This document shows, piece after piece, positions 9,002 through 17,430 of a DNA stretch of 64,000 nt. The DNA comes from MFD01213-c1 sp963704405 (lineage in GTDB: Bacteria > Planctomycetota > Phycisphaerae > Tepidisphaerales > Tepidisphaeraceae). The notes under the pieces were generated by a model that saw only the letters and a list, made by a program, of their open reading frames with translations, was not told the origin of the DNA and ran no database searches. The first letter of the stretch is position 1, and every line of letters starts with the position of its first letter. The stretch lies in assembly GCA_963704405.1 (NCBI GenBank), contig OY969903.1, forward strand, positions 2,666,001-2,730,000. The letters are read 5' to 3'. Position numbers and translations under genes: made by a program.

Positions 9002-9039
9002 TCGCGGCGTAGGGTAGTCAAAATGAAATGAGCCGCAAC

Positions 9040-9861
9040 TTAATCAGGGCGGGAGTAGAGCAGTTCCGCGACCGTCGTGCGGTCTTCATGGTGCGGCGCG
9101 GCGGCAACGACCGCCGACTGCATCTGGTCACCCATTTTGGCCAACTGATCGGCGGTCAAAGTCCCGGAAGGGCTGCTGCCCACAAGACAAAAAAGGCCGC
9201 CTTCTTTAATGAAGGCGGCGATCGGATGTCCATCAGACGTCATTTCAAAATGAGCGCCCTCTTTGGCTCCAGGAGCAATAGATTGTGGAAGGCTGAAGAC
9301 CGAAATGGAGTCTTCGCCTTTAGCGAAGACCAGATGCCCGGCCGGGACACCACCGACGGGGCAGATGGCGGCTCCCATGTATTGCCAGGACGCATCCGCC
9401 GGATGAGCGACAAGGACCGCCTGGGACAGCCGAGTCTGCATTTTCTTCGCGACTTCGGAATCGGTGGCGGCGTCTGCGTCCAAGTGATGGTGATTTTTCA
9501 CGTGGCAGCAGTGTTCGTGGGTCTGAATCAGCGAAGCTTCAAGGGAGGCGGGTAAGGCAATTGCAAGTTGAGCAGGGGAGGCGGGCGGGAAAGGCGGGGC
9601 GTGGAGCAGTGTTTTAATGCCTACTGCCAAGGCGATAGCCGCTGCGGCCGCGAGGGGCCAGATCAACCAGCGGCGAGCCATCGAAAGGCCGGCCGATTGC
9701 CTCTCCGCCATCCGCATCGATACCAACGGTCCGCTGCCATCCATCATTGCCTGGATGCGGCGGCACAACGCCAATGGACATTTCTCATTGCCCCACGCGT
9801 GCTTAACCGCAGCCTTCAGCGCGGGATCCTGGAAGTCGTTCATCGAATCGTTATCTGTCAT
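9040..9861 (-). CDS. anti-sigma factor-like transmembrane protein with His/Cys cluster
   Basis: A 273-residue single-pass membrane protein placed 62 bases downstream of an ECF sigma gene on the same strand, the usual place for an anti-sigma factor. The N-terminal cytoplasmic ~60 residues resemble a zinc-less anti-sigma domain. The membrane helix is at about 65-85 (LIWPLAAAAAIALAVGI). The outer domain carries HEHCCHVKNHHHLD (~114-127), a striking potential metal-binding segment, and a globular remainder with FCLVGSSPSG. Role inferred from position; the sensed signal could be a metal or redox change. Confidence 0.65.
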   Translation of the reverse strand: MTDNDSMNDFQDPALKAAVKHAWGNEKCPLALCRRIQAMMDGSGPLVSMRMAERQSAGLSMARRWLIWPLAAAAAIALAVGIKTLLHAPPFPPASPAQLAIALPASLEASLIQTHEHCCHVKNHHHLDADAATDSEVAKKMQTRLSQAVLVAHPADASWQYMGAAICPVGGVPAGHLVFAKGEDSISVFSLPQSIAPGAKEGAHFEMTSDGHPIAAFIKEGGLFCLVGSSPSGTLTADQLAKMGDQMQSAVVAAAPHHEDRTTVAELLYSRPD

Positions 9862-9923
9862 AGAACTAATTCTCTACAAACCAATGAGAACTCTAATTAC
9901 TGTTAACCAATGAAAGCGGTTCA

Positions 9924-10469
9924 CTATTCCCGAATAATGCCTTGCTCCGTGGCATATTGCCGCAGTTGGTCAGCGAGGCGGTGCCGCGCCCGATGCAATC
10001 GGCTCATCACCGTTCCAATAGGAATGTCCAAAGAAATCGCAATTTCTTTGTAGGAAAGCTCTTCTACAGCCCATAAAAGCATGATTGCGCGATAATCCTC
10101 CGGCAGATCATCCAGCGCATGAACGAGTTGCTGATCCATCGCCTGAAAACTACTCGGATCGATGGGAAGCTGGGCGCTATTGGTAAAGTTGGCGGAACTT
10201 TCCAACGAATCGTTGGCGATTGCCACGGGTTGCCGTTTTTCACGATCAGCACGGTTGAGATGCAGGTTCACCATGATCCGCAGCAGCCACGGCTTAATGC
10301 CATATTCCTGAAGGGAGAATCCATCGCGGCTCTTGAGCGCCCGGGCGAAAGTTTCCTGAACCAAATCATCAGCGCGGCTCGGATCGCGCGTAAGGCGGCG
10401 GGCCATGCGGTAGAGCGTGTCCAGTTCCGCTAAGGCGAGCATCTCGAATTGTTCTCGCGACAAGGCCAT
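9924..10469 (-). CDS. ECF RNA polymerase sigma factor
   Basis: Sigma-70 family member of the extracytoplasmic-function group, directing RNA polymerase to a stress regulon. Region 2 spans residues ~10-75 (LDTLYRMARRLTRDPSRADDLVQETFARAL) and region 4 ~125-175 (LPEDYRAIMLLWAVEELSYKEIAISLDIPIGTVMSRLHRARHRL, here quoted in two parts: a Pro-Glu-Asp start and a helix-turn-helix). ATG 10469 (MALSREQF) is chosen because it starts the conserved region; a longer reading exists but runs into a MITE-like element. Paired with the anti-sigma-like gene at 9040-9861. Confidence 0.87.
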   Translation of the reverse strand: MALSREQFEMLALAELDTLYRMARRLTRDPSRADDLVQETFARALKSRDGFSLQEYGIKPWLLRIMVNLHLNRADREKRQPVAIANDSLESSANFTNSAQLPIDPSSFQAMDQQLVHALDDLPEDYRAIMLLWAVEELSYKEIAISLDIPIGTVMSRLHRARHRLADQLRQYATEQGIIRE

Positions 10470-10531
10470 ATTCGTACCGCGTGACGATAACCGGAGAATC
10501 AAATAAGTGCACGAAGGCGATGAGCGGGGGA

Positions 10532-10673
10532 CCCCAATGCTCAGGGCAACCGCATTCTCCTGTAAGTCCTGAAAAGATGCCTGAGCGCCTGACGAGCGAT
10601 CCGGGTTTTCAAATCGCCAATGCGGATCGCCCACATGGACCGGCGGAGAATGCGGTTGCCCTGCCCCAATGCT
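10532..10673. repeat. MITE-like element with 10-bp target duplication
   Basis: A 122-bp element (10542-10663) bounded by perfect 19-bp terminal inverted repeats, CAGGGCAACCGCATTCTCC at 10542-10560 and its complement at 10645-10663. The element is flanked by the exact direct repeat CCCCAATGCT (10532-10541 and 10664-10673). It encodes nothing and has an inner GCGATCCG/CGGATCGC dyad. This is the structure of a recently moved non-autonomous element, and the duplication size is compatible with IS4-group transposases. It lies in the 357-base gap between the ECF sigma gene and the HAD gene, 63 bases upstream of the sigma start. Confidence 0.8.
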
Positions 10674-10826
10674 GAAATTCGAATGATTAAAGTGAGCTCG
10701 AATGGATTCAGCGGCGTGACGGTCCTGCGCGATTGCGGAGCGTCATCCGATTGCGACGGGAATCCATGCCGGATATTTTGCGGTCGAACGTTGGGGTAAC
10801 GGACGTTTTTCTACAGCAGTGATTTT

Positions 10827-11429
10827 ATGATCGAGATCCCTTCAGATATTCGTGGCCTGGTGTTCGATTGCGATGGCACGATCGCAGATACGATGCCACT
10901 GCACTACGAAGCCTGGGTACAAGCCCTCGGCGAGCACGGTGTCGTATTTCCTGAGGCATTATTCTATGAATTCGCCGGCCTTCCCACGACCCGGATCATT
11001 GAAATCCTGAACGAACGACACGGTTGCAATATGCCCGTGCAGGCAACCGCTCACCGAAAAGACGGCATCTACGAAACCCTCATTCCGCGAGCAATTCCGA
11101 TTGATCCCGTAGTCCAGCTCGTGCGCAAGTATCACAAGAAGCTGCCGATGGCGGTGGCGACAGGCTGCACACTTGCAGTTGTGACCAGGACTCTGAAAAG
11201 CCTGGGGCTTCTGGAGTGCTTCGACGCGATCGTCAGTGCCGATGACGTCAAGCACGGCAAGCCTGCCCCCGATATTTTTGTGGAAGCCGCAAGGCGGATC
11301 GGTGTAGCGCCCGCTGCATGTTATGCCTTTGAAGATGGCGAACCCGGCTTCATCGCCGCCCGCGCGGCGGGCATGACCGTGATCGATATCCGACCTATGC
11401 ATCAAGCCATGAAGAATCGACCCAGGTGA
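10827..11429 (+). CDS. HAD-superfamily sugar phosphatase/phosphomutase
   Basis: Haloacid dehalogenase-superfamily enzyme of the beta-phosphoglucomutase/YqaB subgroup. Motif I is VFDCDGTIADT near residues 12-22, with nucleophile Asp and general acid Asp two residues on. A cap domain follows. Motif II lies around VATGCT (~112), motif III at KHGKPAPDIF, and motif IV at FEDGEPGFIAARAAG. Such enzymes dephosphorylate or isomerise small sugar phosphates. ATG 10827 opens MIEIPSDIRG. Stands alone; a hairpin follows at 11441-11483. Confidence 0.85.
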   Translation: MIEIPSDIRGLVFDCDGTIADTMPLHYEAWVQALGEHGVVFPEALFYEFAGLPTTRIIEILNERHGCNMPVQATAHRKDGIYETLIPRAIPIDPVVQLVRKYHKKLPMAVATGCTLAVVTRTLKSLGLLECFDAIVSADDVKHGKPAPDIFVEAARRIGVAPAACYAFEDGEPGFIAARAAGMTVIDIRPMHQAMKNRPR

Positions 11430-11440
11430 ACGGATATGCA

Positions 11441-11483
11441 CAAGTGGCATGAAGACCTCTATCGAGGCCTTTCTCGCCACTTG
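11441..11483. terminator. hairpin after the HAD gene
   Basis: CAAGTGGC and GCCACTTG enclose a second inner dyad (ACCTC/GAGGC). It sits 11 bases past the HAD stop and upstream of the polyene operon. There is no clear U-tract, so it may be a weak terminator or a processing signal. Confidence 0.4.
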
Positions 11484-11628
11484 GTTTGGGGGCACTTGCA
11501 GGCGAGGGGGTAAACACCAAAATGCAGATTAGGCGTCGTGTTTTTCGGTCTGCTGACGTATTAATGCAGGCTCAGGCTTGCGTCACGGCTAAGGCTTTCT
11601 GCACGATATTGTCTTTGAGGTGGTTTTG

Positions 11629-12339
11629 ATGGCGGACCGAGTGAATAGCGGGGACGTTTGTCAGCGCGTGAAGGAGATCCTTCGTCGGGATCTGAAACTA
11701 GGGCCGGATGTGCGGCTTGATGATGATATGCCGCTGTTTAACAGCGATGCCGACCTGGATTCACTGGATATGCTTTTGCTCGTGTCGAGCGTCGAGCGGG
11801 AATTTGGATTTCGGATCCCGAATGAAGCTGTCGGGGAAACCGTTTTTCAAAGTGTCCGGAGTTTATCTGCTTACATTGCTGAGAATGCGGGAAAGGGGAC
11901 AGCAAGCAGTGCCGCGACGACGGCGGCAGATGGAGATGTGCTCGGGCGTCTGCCGCATGGGGAGCCGTTTCGATTTGTGAATCGGATTATGGAATTGAAG
12001 GCGGGGGATTTGGTGGAAGGGGTTTGGGAGGTGAAGGGGTCGGAGGCATTTTTTGCGGGGCACTTTCCAGGGCGGCCAATGGTTCCGGGTGTTTTGATTG
12101 CGGAGGCGCTGGCGCAGATTTCTGGATTGATTTCTGGCTCGGCAGGCGGTTCGCGGGGGATGCTGGCGCACGTGGATGTGCGGTTTGAGAAAGTGGTGAC
12201 GCCTCCGGCGGAGATTGTGTTGCGGTCGCGAGTGGTGCGGGAGGTGGGGACGATGCAGCAGTTTGACGTGTCGGCGGTTGTCGGAGGGGAAGTGGTTGCG
12301 CGCGGGACGATGGCGCTGCATCGGGGGGCGGGGGAATGA
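11629..12339 (+). CDS. acyl carrier protein fused to FabZ-like dehydratase
   Basis: Two-domain protein for polyketide/fatty-acyl chain processing. Residues ~5-85 are an acyl carrier protein with the phosphopantetheine attachment motif DADLDSLDML (Ser in DSLD). Residues ~105-235 are a hotdog 3-hydroxyacyl-ACP dehydratase of the FabZ/FabA type (LPHGEPFRFVNRI, then the catalytic-His segment GHFPGRPMVPGVLIAEALAQ). ATG 11629 is preferred, with GAGG about 9 bases upstream; a GTG at 11620 is possible. First gene of the operon; its stop overlaps the next start (ATGA). In known aryl-polyene clusters the carrier and dehydratase are separate. Confidence 0.85.
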   Translation: MADRVNSGDVCQRVKEILRRDLKLGPDVRLDDDMPLFNSDADLDSLDMLLLVSSVEREFGFRIPNEAVGETVFQSVRSLSAYIAENAGKGTASSAATTAADGDVLGRLPHGEPFRFVNRIMELKAGDLVEGVWEVKGSEAFFAGHFPGRPMVPGVLIAEALAQISGLISGSAGGSRGMLAHVDVRFEKVVTPPAEIVLRSRVVREVGTMQQFDVSAVVGGEVVARGTMALHRGAGE

Positions 12340-13070
12340 TAATCAGGCACGTTGCTTTTGGTGTGATCGCCGTGGGGCTGCTCGCGTCCGCGGCGAGGGG
12401 GCAATCTACGAGTTCGAGTCCGAGTTCGCAGCCGGTGGATGAGAAGTTGTGGGCGGAAATGGCGGCGATTGACGCCAGGGCCGGGAAGATTGCGGATGTG
12501 CGGGCGGATTTTGAGCAGCGGAAGTTTACACCGCTGTTGAAGAAACCGCTGATTTCTTCAGGGCGTGTTTTAGGGAAAGGGACGGCAACGATCTGGATTA
12601 CGGAAAAGCCGGAACCGACCAAGATGCTGGTGGATGCGAAGGAGATTCGGATTTATTACCCGAAGCAGGGGGTGATGGAGATTTATCCGATCGAGGGGCA
12701 ACTGGGTGCGCTGGCTTCTTCACCGCTGCCGCGGCTCGAAGTGTTGAAACGGTTCTTTGCGTTTGAGCGCACTGCGGCGGCGTCGCTGGATCCTTCGGCG
12801 AGTGATGATCGGTTCCTGGCGCTGCGGATGCCGCCGATCGTTGCGGCACTTCGCGAATATGTTGTGGAAGTGAAAGTTTTGCTGAATCGGGAAACGGGAT
12901 TTATTGAGCGAGCCGAGAATGTAGATGCCGATGGAGATCGAACGGTACTGACGTTTTTGAATGTTCGCGTTGATACGGGAATGAAGGATGAAGAGATGCG
13001 GATGGATATGCCCGCGGGGACACGGATTGTGAAGCCGCTGGAAGGGATGGGGCAAGGCGGTTCACCGTGA
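12336..13070 (+). CDS. LolA-like outer-membrane lipoprotein carrier protein
   Basis: Periplasmic protein with a LolA/LolB-type fold that shields a lipid-like cargo between inner and outer membranes. A signal peptide covers residues 1-23, followed by a Ser-rich linker. The body has DVRADFEQRKFTPLLKKPLISSG, a typical LolA opening, and KMLVDAKEIRIYYPKQGVMEIYP. Aryl-polyene and xanthomonadin operons contain such a protein beside the exporter, where it is thought to carry the polyene lipid. It overlaps the ACP-dehydratase gene by ATGA and the acyltransferase gene by GTGA. Confidence 0.78.
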   Translation: MIIRHVAFGVIAVGLLASAARGQSTSSSPSSQPVDEKLWAEMAAIDARAGKIADVRADFEQRKFTPLLKKPLISSGRVLGKGTATIWITEKPEPTKMLVDAKEIRIYYPKQGVMEIYPIEGQLGALASSPLPRLEVLKRFFAFERTAAASLDPSASDDRFLALRMPPIVAALREYVVEVKVLLNRETGFIERAENVDADGDRTVLTFLNVRVDTGMKDEEMRMDMPAGTRIVKPLEGMGQGGSP

Positions 13071-14059
13071 GTCGCGAGGCGGAAGCTGAGACTCGTCAAC
13101 GGGGGCAGCAGAGAGAGGCGCAAAATCGTTGGGTGCGATGGCGGGCGGCGGCGGCGGGGTTTTGGTTGTCGGTATTCTTTCGGCTGGCGGCAAATGTGCC
13201 AGCGGTGGTTTGTAAGGCTAAGCCAATCCTGGTGCGAATTGCTTTTTTGTTTTCCCCGATGATGAGGGGAAACACATTTGCCAATGCGCGGTGGATTCTG
13301 GGGGAGGGCGCTACGCGGAGAGATCGGCGAATGTTTGGGCTCCAGGTGGTTGGGGCGTTTTATGATTTTGTATATGACATCGGGCGGAGCCTCCGGCAGT
13401 CGCGGGAGGAATTGATCGAGAGAATTGAGTCGGCTTCGGGAGAGCAGGCGTACGCTGCCGTTCGCCGAGAGGGGAAGGGAGCGATTTTACTGACGGCGCA
13501 CATGGGTTCGTTTGAAGTGGGATTGGTAGCGCTGGCCGCTAACGAACCGCGGATTCATGTTGTCTTTAAGAGGGATGAAGTTGGCGCGTTCGAAAAATTG
13601 CGATCTGAATTACGGGGGCGGCTGCAGGTTTTGGAAGCGCCGATTGACGATGGGTGGATGGTCTGGCTGCGGTTGCGGAATGCACTTTTGAATAATGAAG
13701 TGGTGGCGATTCAGGGCGATCGGGCGATGCCGGGACAGAAAGGCGTGAAGACGCCGCTGCTGGATGGGCATGTGCTGCTGCCGACGGGGCCATTTAAGCT
13801 GGCGGTGGCGAGCGGATCGCCGATCGTGCCGATTTTTTCAGTCAGAACGGAATCGGGGGGGGTGCGTATCTTTTTAGAAGAGGCGATTTATGTCGAATCG
13901 GACGAGGCCGGCGTAGCGAATGCGGTTCAGAAATTTGCGGATGTTTTGGGTCAATATATTCGGAGGTATCCGGATCAATGGCTGGTTTTGGATCGGGCGT
14001 TCTGTGAAGATAATGAGGGGGGGATTGAGGCAGCAGGCGCCGCGGCTGCTGAGGCATGA
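13067..14059 (+). CDS. lysophospholipid acyltransferase (LpxL/HtrB-like)
   Basis: Inner-membrane acyltransferase of the lipid A lauroyl/myristoyl transferase superfamily. Visible are a hydrophobic N-terminal segment, the HX4D/E-type catalytic motif as HMGSFE (~145-150), and the downstream GDRAMPGQKG and LPTGPFKLAVASGSPIVPIF blocks. In aryl-polyene clusters a homologous enzyme probably joins the polyene to a lipid or sugar. GTG start overlaps the previous stop (GTGA). 330 aa, normal for the family. The C-terminus ends in an alanine-rich tail. Confidence 0.83.
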   Translation: MSREAEAETRQRGQQREAQNRWVRWRAAAAGFWLSVFFRLAANVPAVVCKAKPILVRIAFLFSPMMRGNTFANARWILGEGATRRDRRMFGLQVVGAFYDFVYDIGRSLRQSREELIERIESASGEQAYAAVRREGKGAILLTAHMGSFEVGLVALAANEPRIHVVFKRDEVGAFEKLRSELRGRLQVLEAPIDDGWMVWLRLRNALLNNEVVAIQGDRAMPGQKGVKTPLLDGHVLLPTGPFKLAVASGSPIVPIFSVRTESGGVRIFLEEAIYVESDEAGVANAVQKFADVLGQYIRRYPDQWLVLDRAFCEDNEGGIEAAGAAAAEA

Positions 14060-14083
14060 ACCGTTAGAGAAATTTGATTTGGG

Positions 14084-16415
14084 ATGTTGCTCAGGATGCG
14101 TCGAGATCAAATTGTCATCACAGGAATGGGGCTGGCGAGCAGCCTGGGCCTTTGTGCCGAGGAGACTTGCGCAGGGGTGCTGGAATCGCGGCCGAGCCTG
14201 GGGCACATGCCGGCGCTGGAAACGGCGGCGCCTGCGGATAAGGGAGGGTATCAGGCAATTGAATTGCCCGCAGATTTTGCGCGGGGGCTGCCTCGACAAG
14301 TGCGATATCTTCGCTGGACCATTTTGCAGGCGATGGAGATGGCGCGGATTCGTGAAACGCTGCCGTATCCGAACCGGCAATGCGGATTTGTGTTGGGGAC
14401 GACGCTCCATGGGATGCGGGCGGGGGGAAATTTTCTGCGGGATGGGAATGCGGATCATCTGAAAGAATTTCTCGCGGGAAGCACCTTGCAGCAGGCGGTG
14501 GAAGAATTGCCGCTGCTTGGCGATGCGGTGACGACTTGCTCGGCATGCTCATCGAGTTTGGGGAGCATCGCGCTGGCGGTGACAATGCTGGAGATGGGGG
14601 AGTTGGACCTAGTCATTGCGGGGGGATACGACACGGTCAGCGAATATGCATATGCGGGATTCAACAGCCTGCGGCTTGTTGCCGATGGGCCGCTGCGACC
14701 GTTTGCGCGCGGGCGGCTGGGGATGAAACTGGGAGAAGGTTATGGAATGGTTGTGCTGGAGCGGGCGCGCGATGCACACCATCGCGGGGCGGAAGCTTTG
14801 GCGACAATACTCGGATGCGGCGAGTCGGCTGATGCGCATCATCTGACTCAGCCGCATCCGCAGGGAAATGGGGCCGCGGCGGCGATCGCTGCAGCGCTGG
14901 AGCGCGCGGGACTTGCAGCCGGCGATATCGATCTCATCGCAGCACACGCGACAGGCACGCCGGATAATGATTCGGGAGAACATGCTGCTCTGGCTCGCGT
15001 GTTTGGCGCGGATTTGCCGCGGGTTCCGGTGGTGGGGTTTAAGAGTCACATTGGGCACACGCTCGGCGGCGCGGGGGCGGTGGAATTGATTCTGTCGACA
15101 CTGGCGATGCGGGACCAGATGGTGCCGGCGTGCGCGAATGTGAAGCAGGATGAGATTGAGTTTGCGGATTTGTCGGTTGTCACCGGGAGCGCGCGCCCGG
15201 GGAAAATCAGGGCGACATTAAATACATCGCTCGGATTTGGCGGGGCAAATACATGCGCGGTCCTGGGACCGCCGCCCGAGCGTGGGGCGGCAGGCGGGGT
15301 GACAGTTGCGGCGCCGGGCGGAAATGCCGGCGCAGGCGCCCGGGATGTTTTCATCACGGGTATCGGAATCGTTCTGCCGGCGGCGGTGGGAACGAAGGCG
15401 TTTGTCGAGCATTTGAATCGCGAGACGCCGCCGGCCTGGGTACGGGATATGGGGGCGATCGCCGAATCGGAATTTCTGCATCTTCTTAACGTGCGGCGGG
15501 TTCGGCGGATGAATGATTATGTGAAGCTGACGCTCGCCGCCACAGCGCTGGCGTGCGAGGATGCGGGGATCGCGGATCTGCCGGCGTTTGCCGACGGTTG
15601 CTCGGCCCTGCTGGGGACTACGCACGGCGGGTCGAGTTACTGCGTCAACTATTATCGCGATATTGTTCAGGGAGGAATGATTGCGGCCAATCCGATGCTG
15701 TTCGCCGAAGGGGTGCCTAATGCGGCTGCCGCCCATTTGAGCCTCATGTTGTCTTTGAAGGGAGCATGCCAGACAGTCATCGGCACGCGCACCGCCGGGC
15801 TGGATGCCCTTCGGATGGCGGCTTTGCGCATCGCCGGCGGGCAATGGGAGCGAGCGATTGTGGGGGCGGCGGAAGAACACCATGCGGTCGTGAATGATGC
15901 ATACCGAAATTGCGGTTTATACGCCGGCGAAGGGGGAAGCCCGCCATTTGCGGATGCGCGGGTTTTGCAGCGGCGCGGGGGCAGTGACATTCATGGTGGA
16001 AAGCCGGGCTTCACTGGAGGCGCGGGGCGGGCGGGCACGGGGCCAAATCCTTCGATCTGCATCGGCGAGAGCGAGCGGGCGCAGAATGGAAGATGCGATT
16101 AGCGCGGTGTATGCGGAATTGGAATGTCCGGATTATATCATCGGTTCGGCCAACGGCACCTGGGTGGATGACACCGAAGCAGCGGCGGCTCGCAAGGTTC
16201 GGCCGGATGCGCGGGTTGCGACGTTGTATGGAATCTTTCCCGAAATGTTCAGTGTGGGCCCGTTGGCGGGTGTGGCCAGCATCCTGCTGAATGGAACTAC
16301 GGCGCGCGCGGCGGTCGCCGGTGGGGGCCCGGGCAACAGCACAGGCGATTCATTCGGCGTATTATGCAGCGGTTATTCCGGCACCGTGGCGGGCGTGACG
16401 GTTTTGAAAATGTAA
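14084..16415 (+). CDS. ketosynthase-chain length factor fusion (one apparent frameshift)
   Basis: Beta-ketoacyl-ACP synthase pair on one polypeptide. The first domain (residues ~8-397) is an active KS: Cys155 in TTCSACSSSLGS, His288 in HATGTPDND and Lys320/His325 in GFKSHIGHTLGG. A Gly/Ala-rich linker of about 22 residues leads to a second KS fold from ~421. There the Cys is replaced (Arg569 in IGTRTAGLD), and the His and Lys motifs are also lost (SANGTWVDD, YGIFPEMFSVGP), as in chain length factors. The frame breaks at the G-run 15977-15981; removing one G joins DARVLQRR to GAVTFMVES, and the protein then ends at 16415. Read without correction it stops at 16102. The break is probably a sequence error, given others nearby. 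Confidence 0.85.
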
Positions 16416-17386
16416 TGGGTTGTTTGGTGAAAGTGTCCATGTATTCGAGATCGATCGACATTCCGAGAACACTCGATGCCCGCCAAAGCGGCGCCGCGGC
16501 GCTGCAACTGCCCACGTGGGTGCAGAAATACACGTCACTGGCGAATGCGTTCTCTGCGGAAAGCGGCGCGGAGACGATCGCAGTTCAATACGCCGCATCG
16601 AATAGCGCATCGCTGGTTTCAGTGAAAGTCGTCGATGCACGCGAACTGTCAGGCGAGCAATTTCGCGCATCCACCATTGACGCCTATCGCAGGCTGTTCG
16701 ATCGGCTCGATCAGTTGCCGGCGCAGTTTCCTGTACGTTTTTGGAATTTTCTGCCTTCAATTCATCAGGATATGGGCGGCCAGGATCGGTATATGGTGTT
16801 CAATTCCGGTCGATTCGCTGCATTTGAATCCCGCTATGGTGGGCGAGATGCGTTTGATCGGAATGTGGCGACGGCGTCGGCGGTGGGTCACGGCAGCGGC
16901 GATTTAATTATCCATTGCCTGGCGGTTGATCAGGCGGGAACGCATTTGGGAAATCCGCGACAGATTTCACCGCACCGGTATTCGAAAAAATATGGACCGG
17001 TGCCCCCATGCTTTGCGCGGGGGACTATTTCGGCAATCGGACGATCCAATGCGCTGCTTGTTGGGGGGACGGCGAGCATTCAGGGGGAATTATCCTTGCA
17101 CGAAGGCGATCTGGCAGGGCAAACCGCCGAGACATTTCAGAATTTAGCAACGCTGCTGGGATCGACCGCTTCATCGCCGGCGGGGAATGGAGAGAACCTT
17201 GGCGTGCTCGCGGCATTTACTGAGTTGCGCGTGTATCATCCGCGCGCGCTTGACCGGCCCTGGCTGCTGGAGCAGATTCGCAAGACATTTTCGAATGTAG
17301 CGCATCCGGAATTTGTGGGTGCGGAGTTGTGCCGGCCGGAACTGCTGGTTGAGATTGAAGGTGTCTCCAATTTGCCGGCGAGATGA
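16415..17386 (+). CDS. chorismatase, XanB2/FkbO/Hyg5-like
   Basis: Predicted chorismate-hydrolysing enzyme with RidA-like fold. XanB2 forms 3- and 4-hydroxybenzoate for xanthomonadin, Hyg5 forms 3-hydroxybenzoate, and FkbO a dihydroxycyclohexadiene acid. Visible family blocks are VRFWNFLPSIHQD (~107), VFNSGRF (~128), AVGHGSGDLIIHCLA (~156), NPRQISPHRYSKKYGPVPP (~180) and VGGTASIQGE (~216). ATG 16415 overlaps the ketosynthase stop (TAATG), so it is translationally coupled. The C-terminal part (LRVYHPRALD) also resembles RidA homologues. In this operon it would supply the aromatic starter unit. Which hydroxybenzoate it makes cannot be told by eye. Confidence 0.75.
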   Translation: MGCLVKVSMYSRSIDIPRTLDARQSGAAALQLPTWVQKYTSLANAFSAESGAETIAVQYAASNSASLVSVKVVDARELSGEQFRASTIDAYRRLFDRLDQLPAQFPVRFWNFLPSIHQDMGGQDRYMVFNSGRFAAFESRYGGRDAFDRNVATASAVGHGSGDLIIHCLAVDQAGTHLGNPRQISPHRYSKKYGPVPPCFARGTISAIGRSNALLVGGTASIQGELSLHEGDLAGQTAETFQNLATLLGSTASSPAGNGENLGVLAAFTELRVYHPRALDRPWLLEQIRKTFSNVAHPEFVGAELCRPELLVEIEGVSNLPAR

Positions 17387-17430
17387 TCCGGCAAACGCTT
17401 TGCTCGTTCGCATCTTCAGGAGGATTGTTC

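Noticed and set aside
15977..15981. Programmed ribosomal frameshift in KS-CLF
   Set aside because: The same type of single-base break occurs in at least eight other places, including the rpoD-like gene, so sequence error is the simpler explanation.
15894..16415. Independent small ketosynthase-like gene
   Set aside because: It is simply the C-terminal part of the KS-CLF protein in another frame after a one-base shift.
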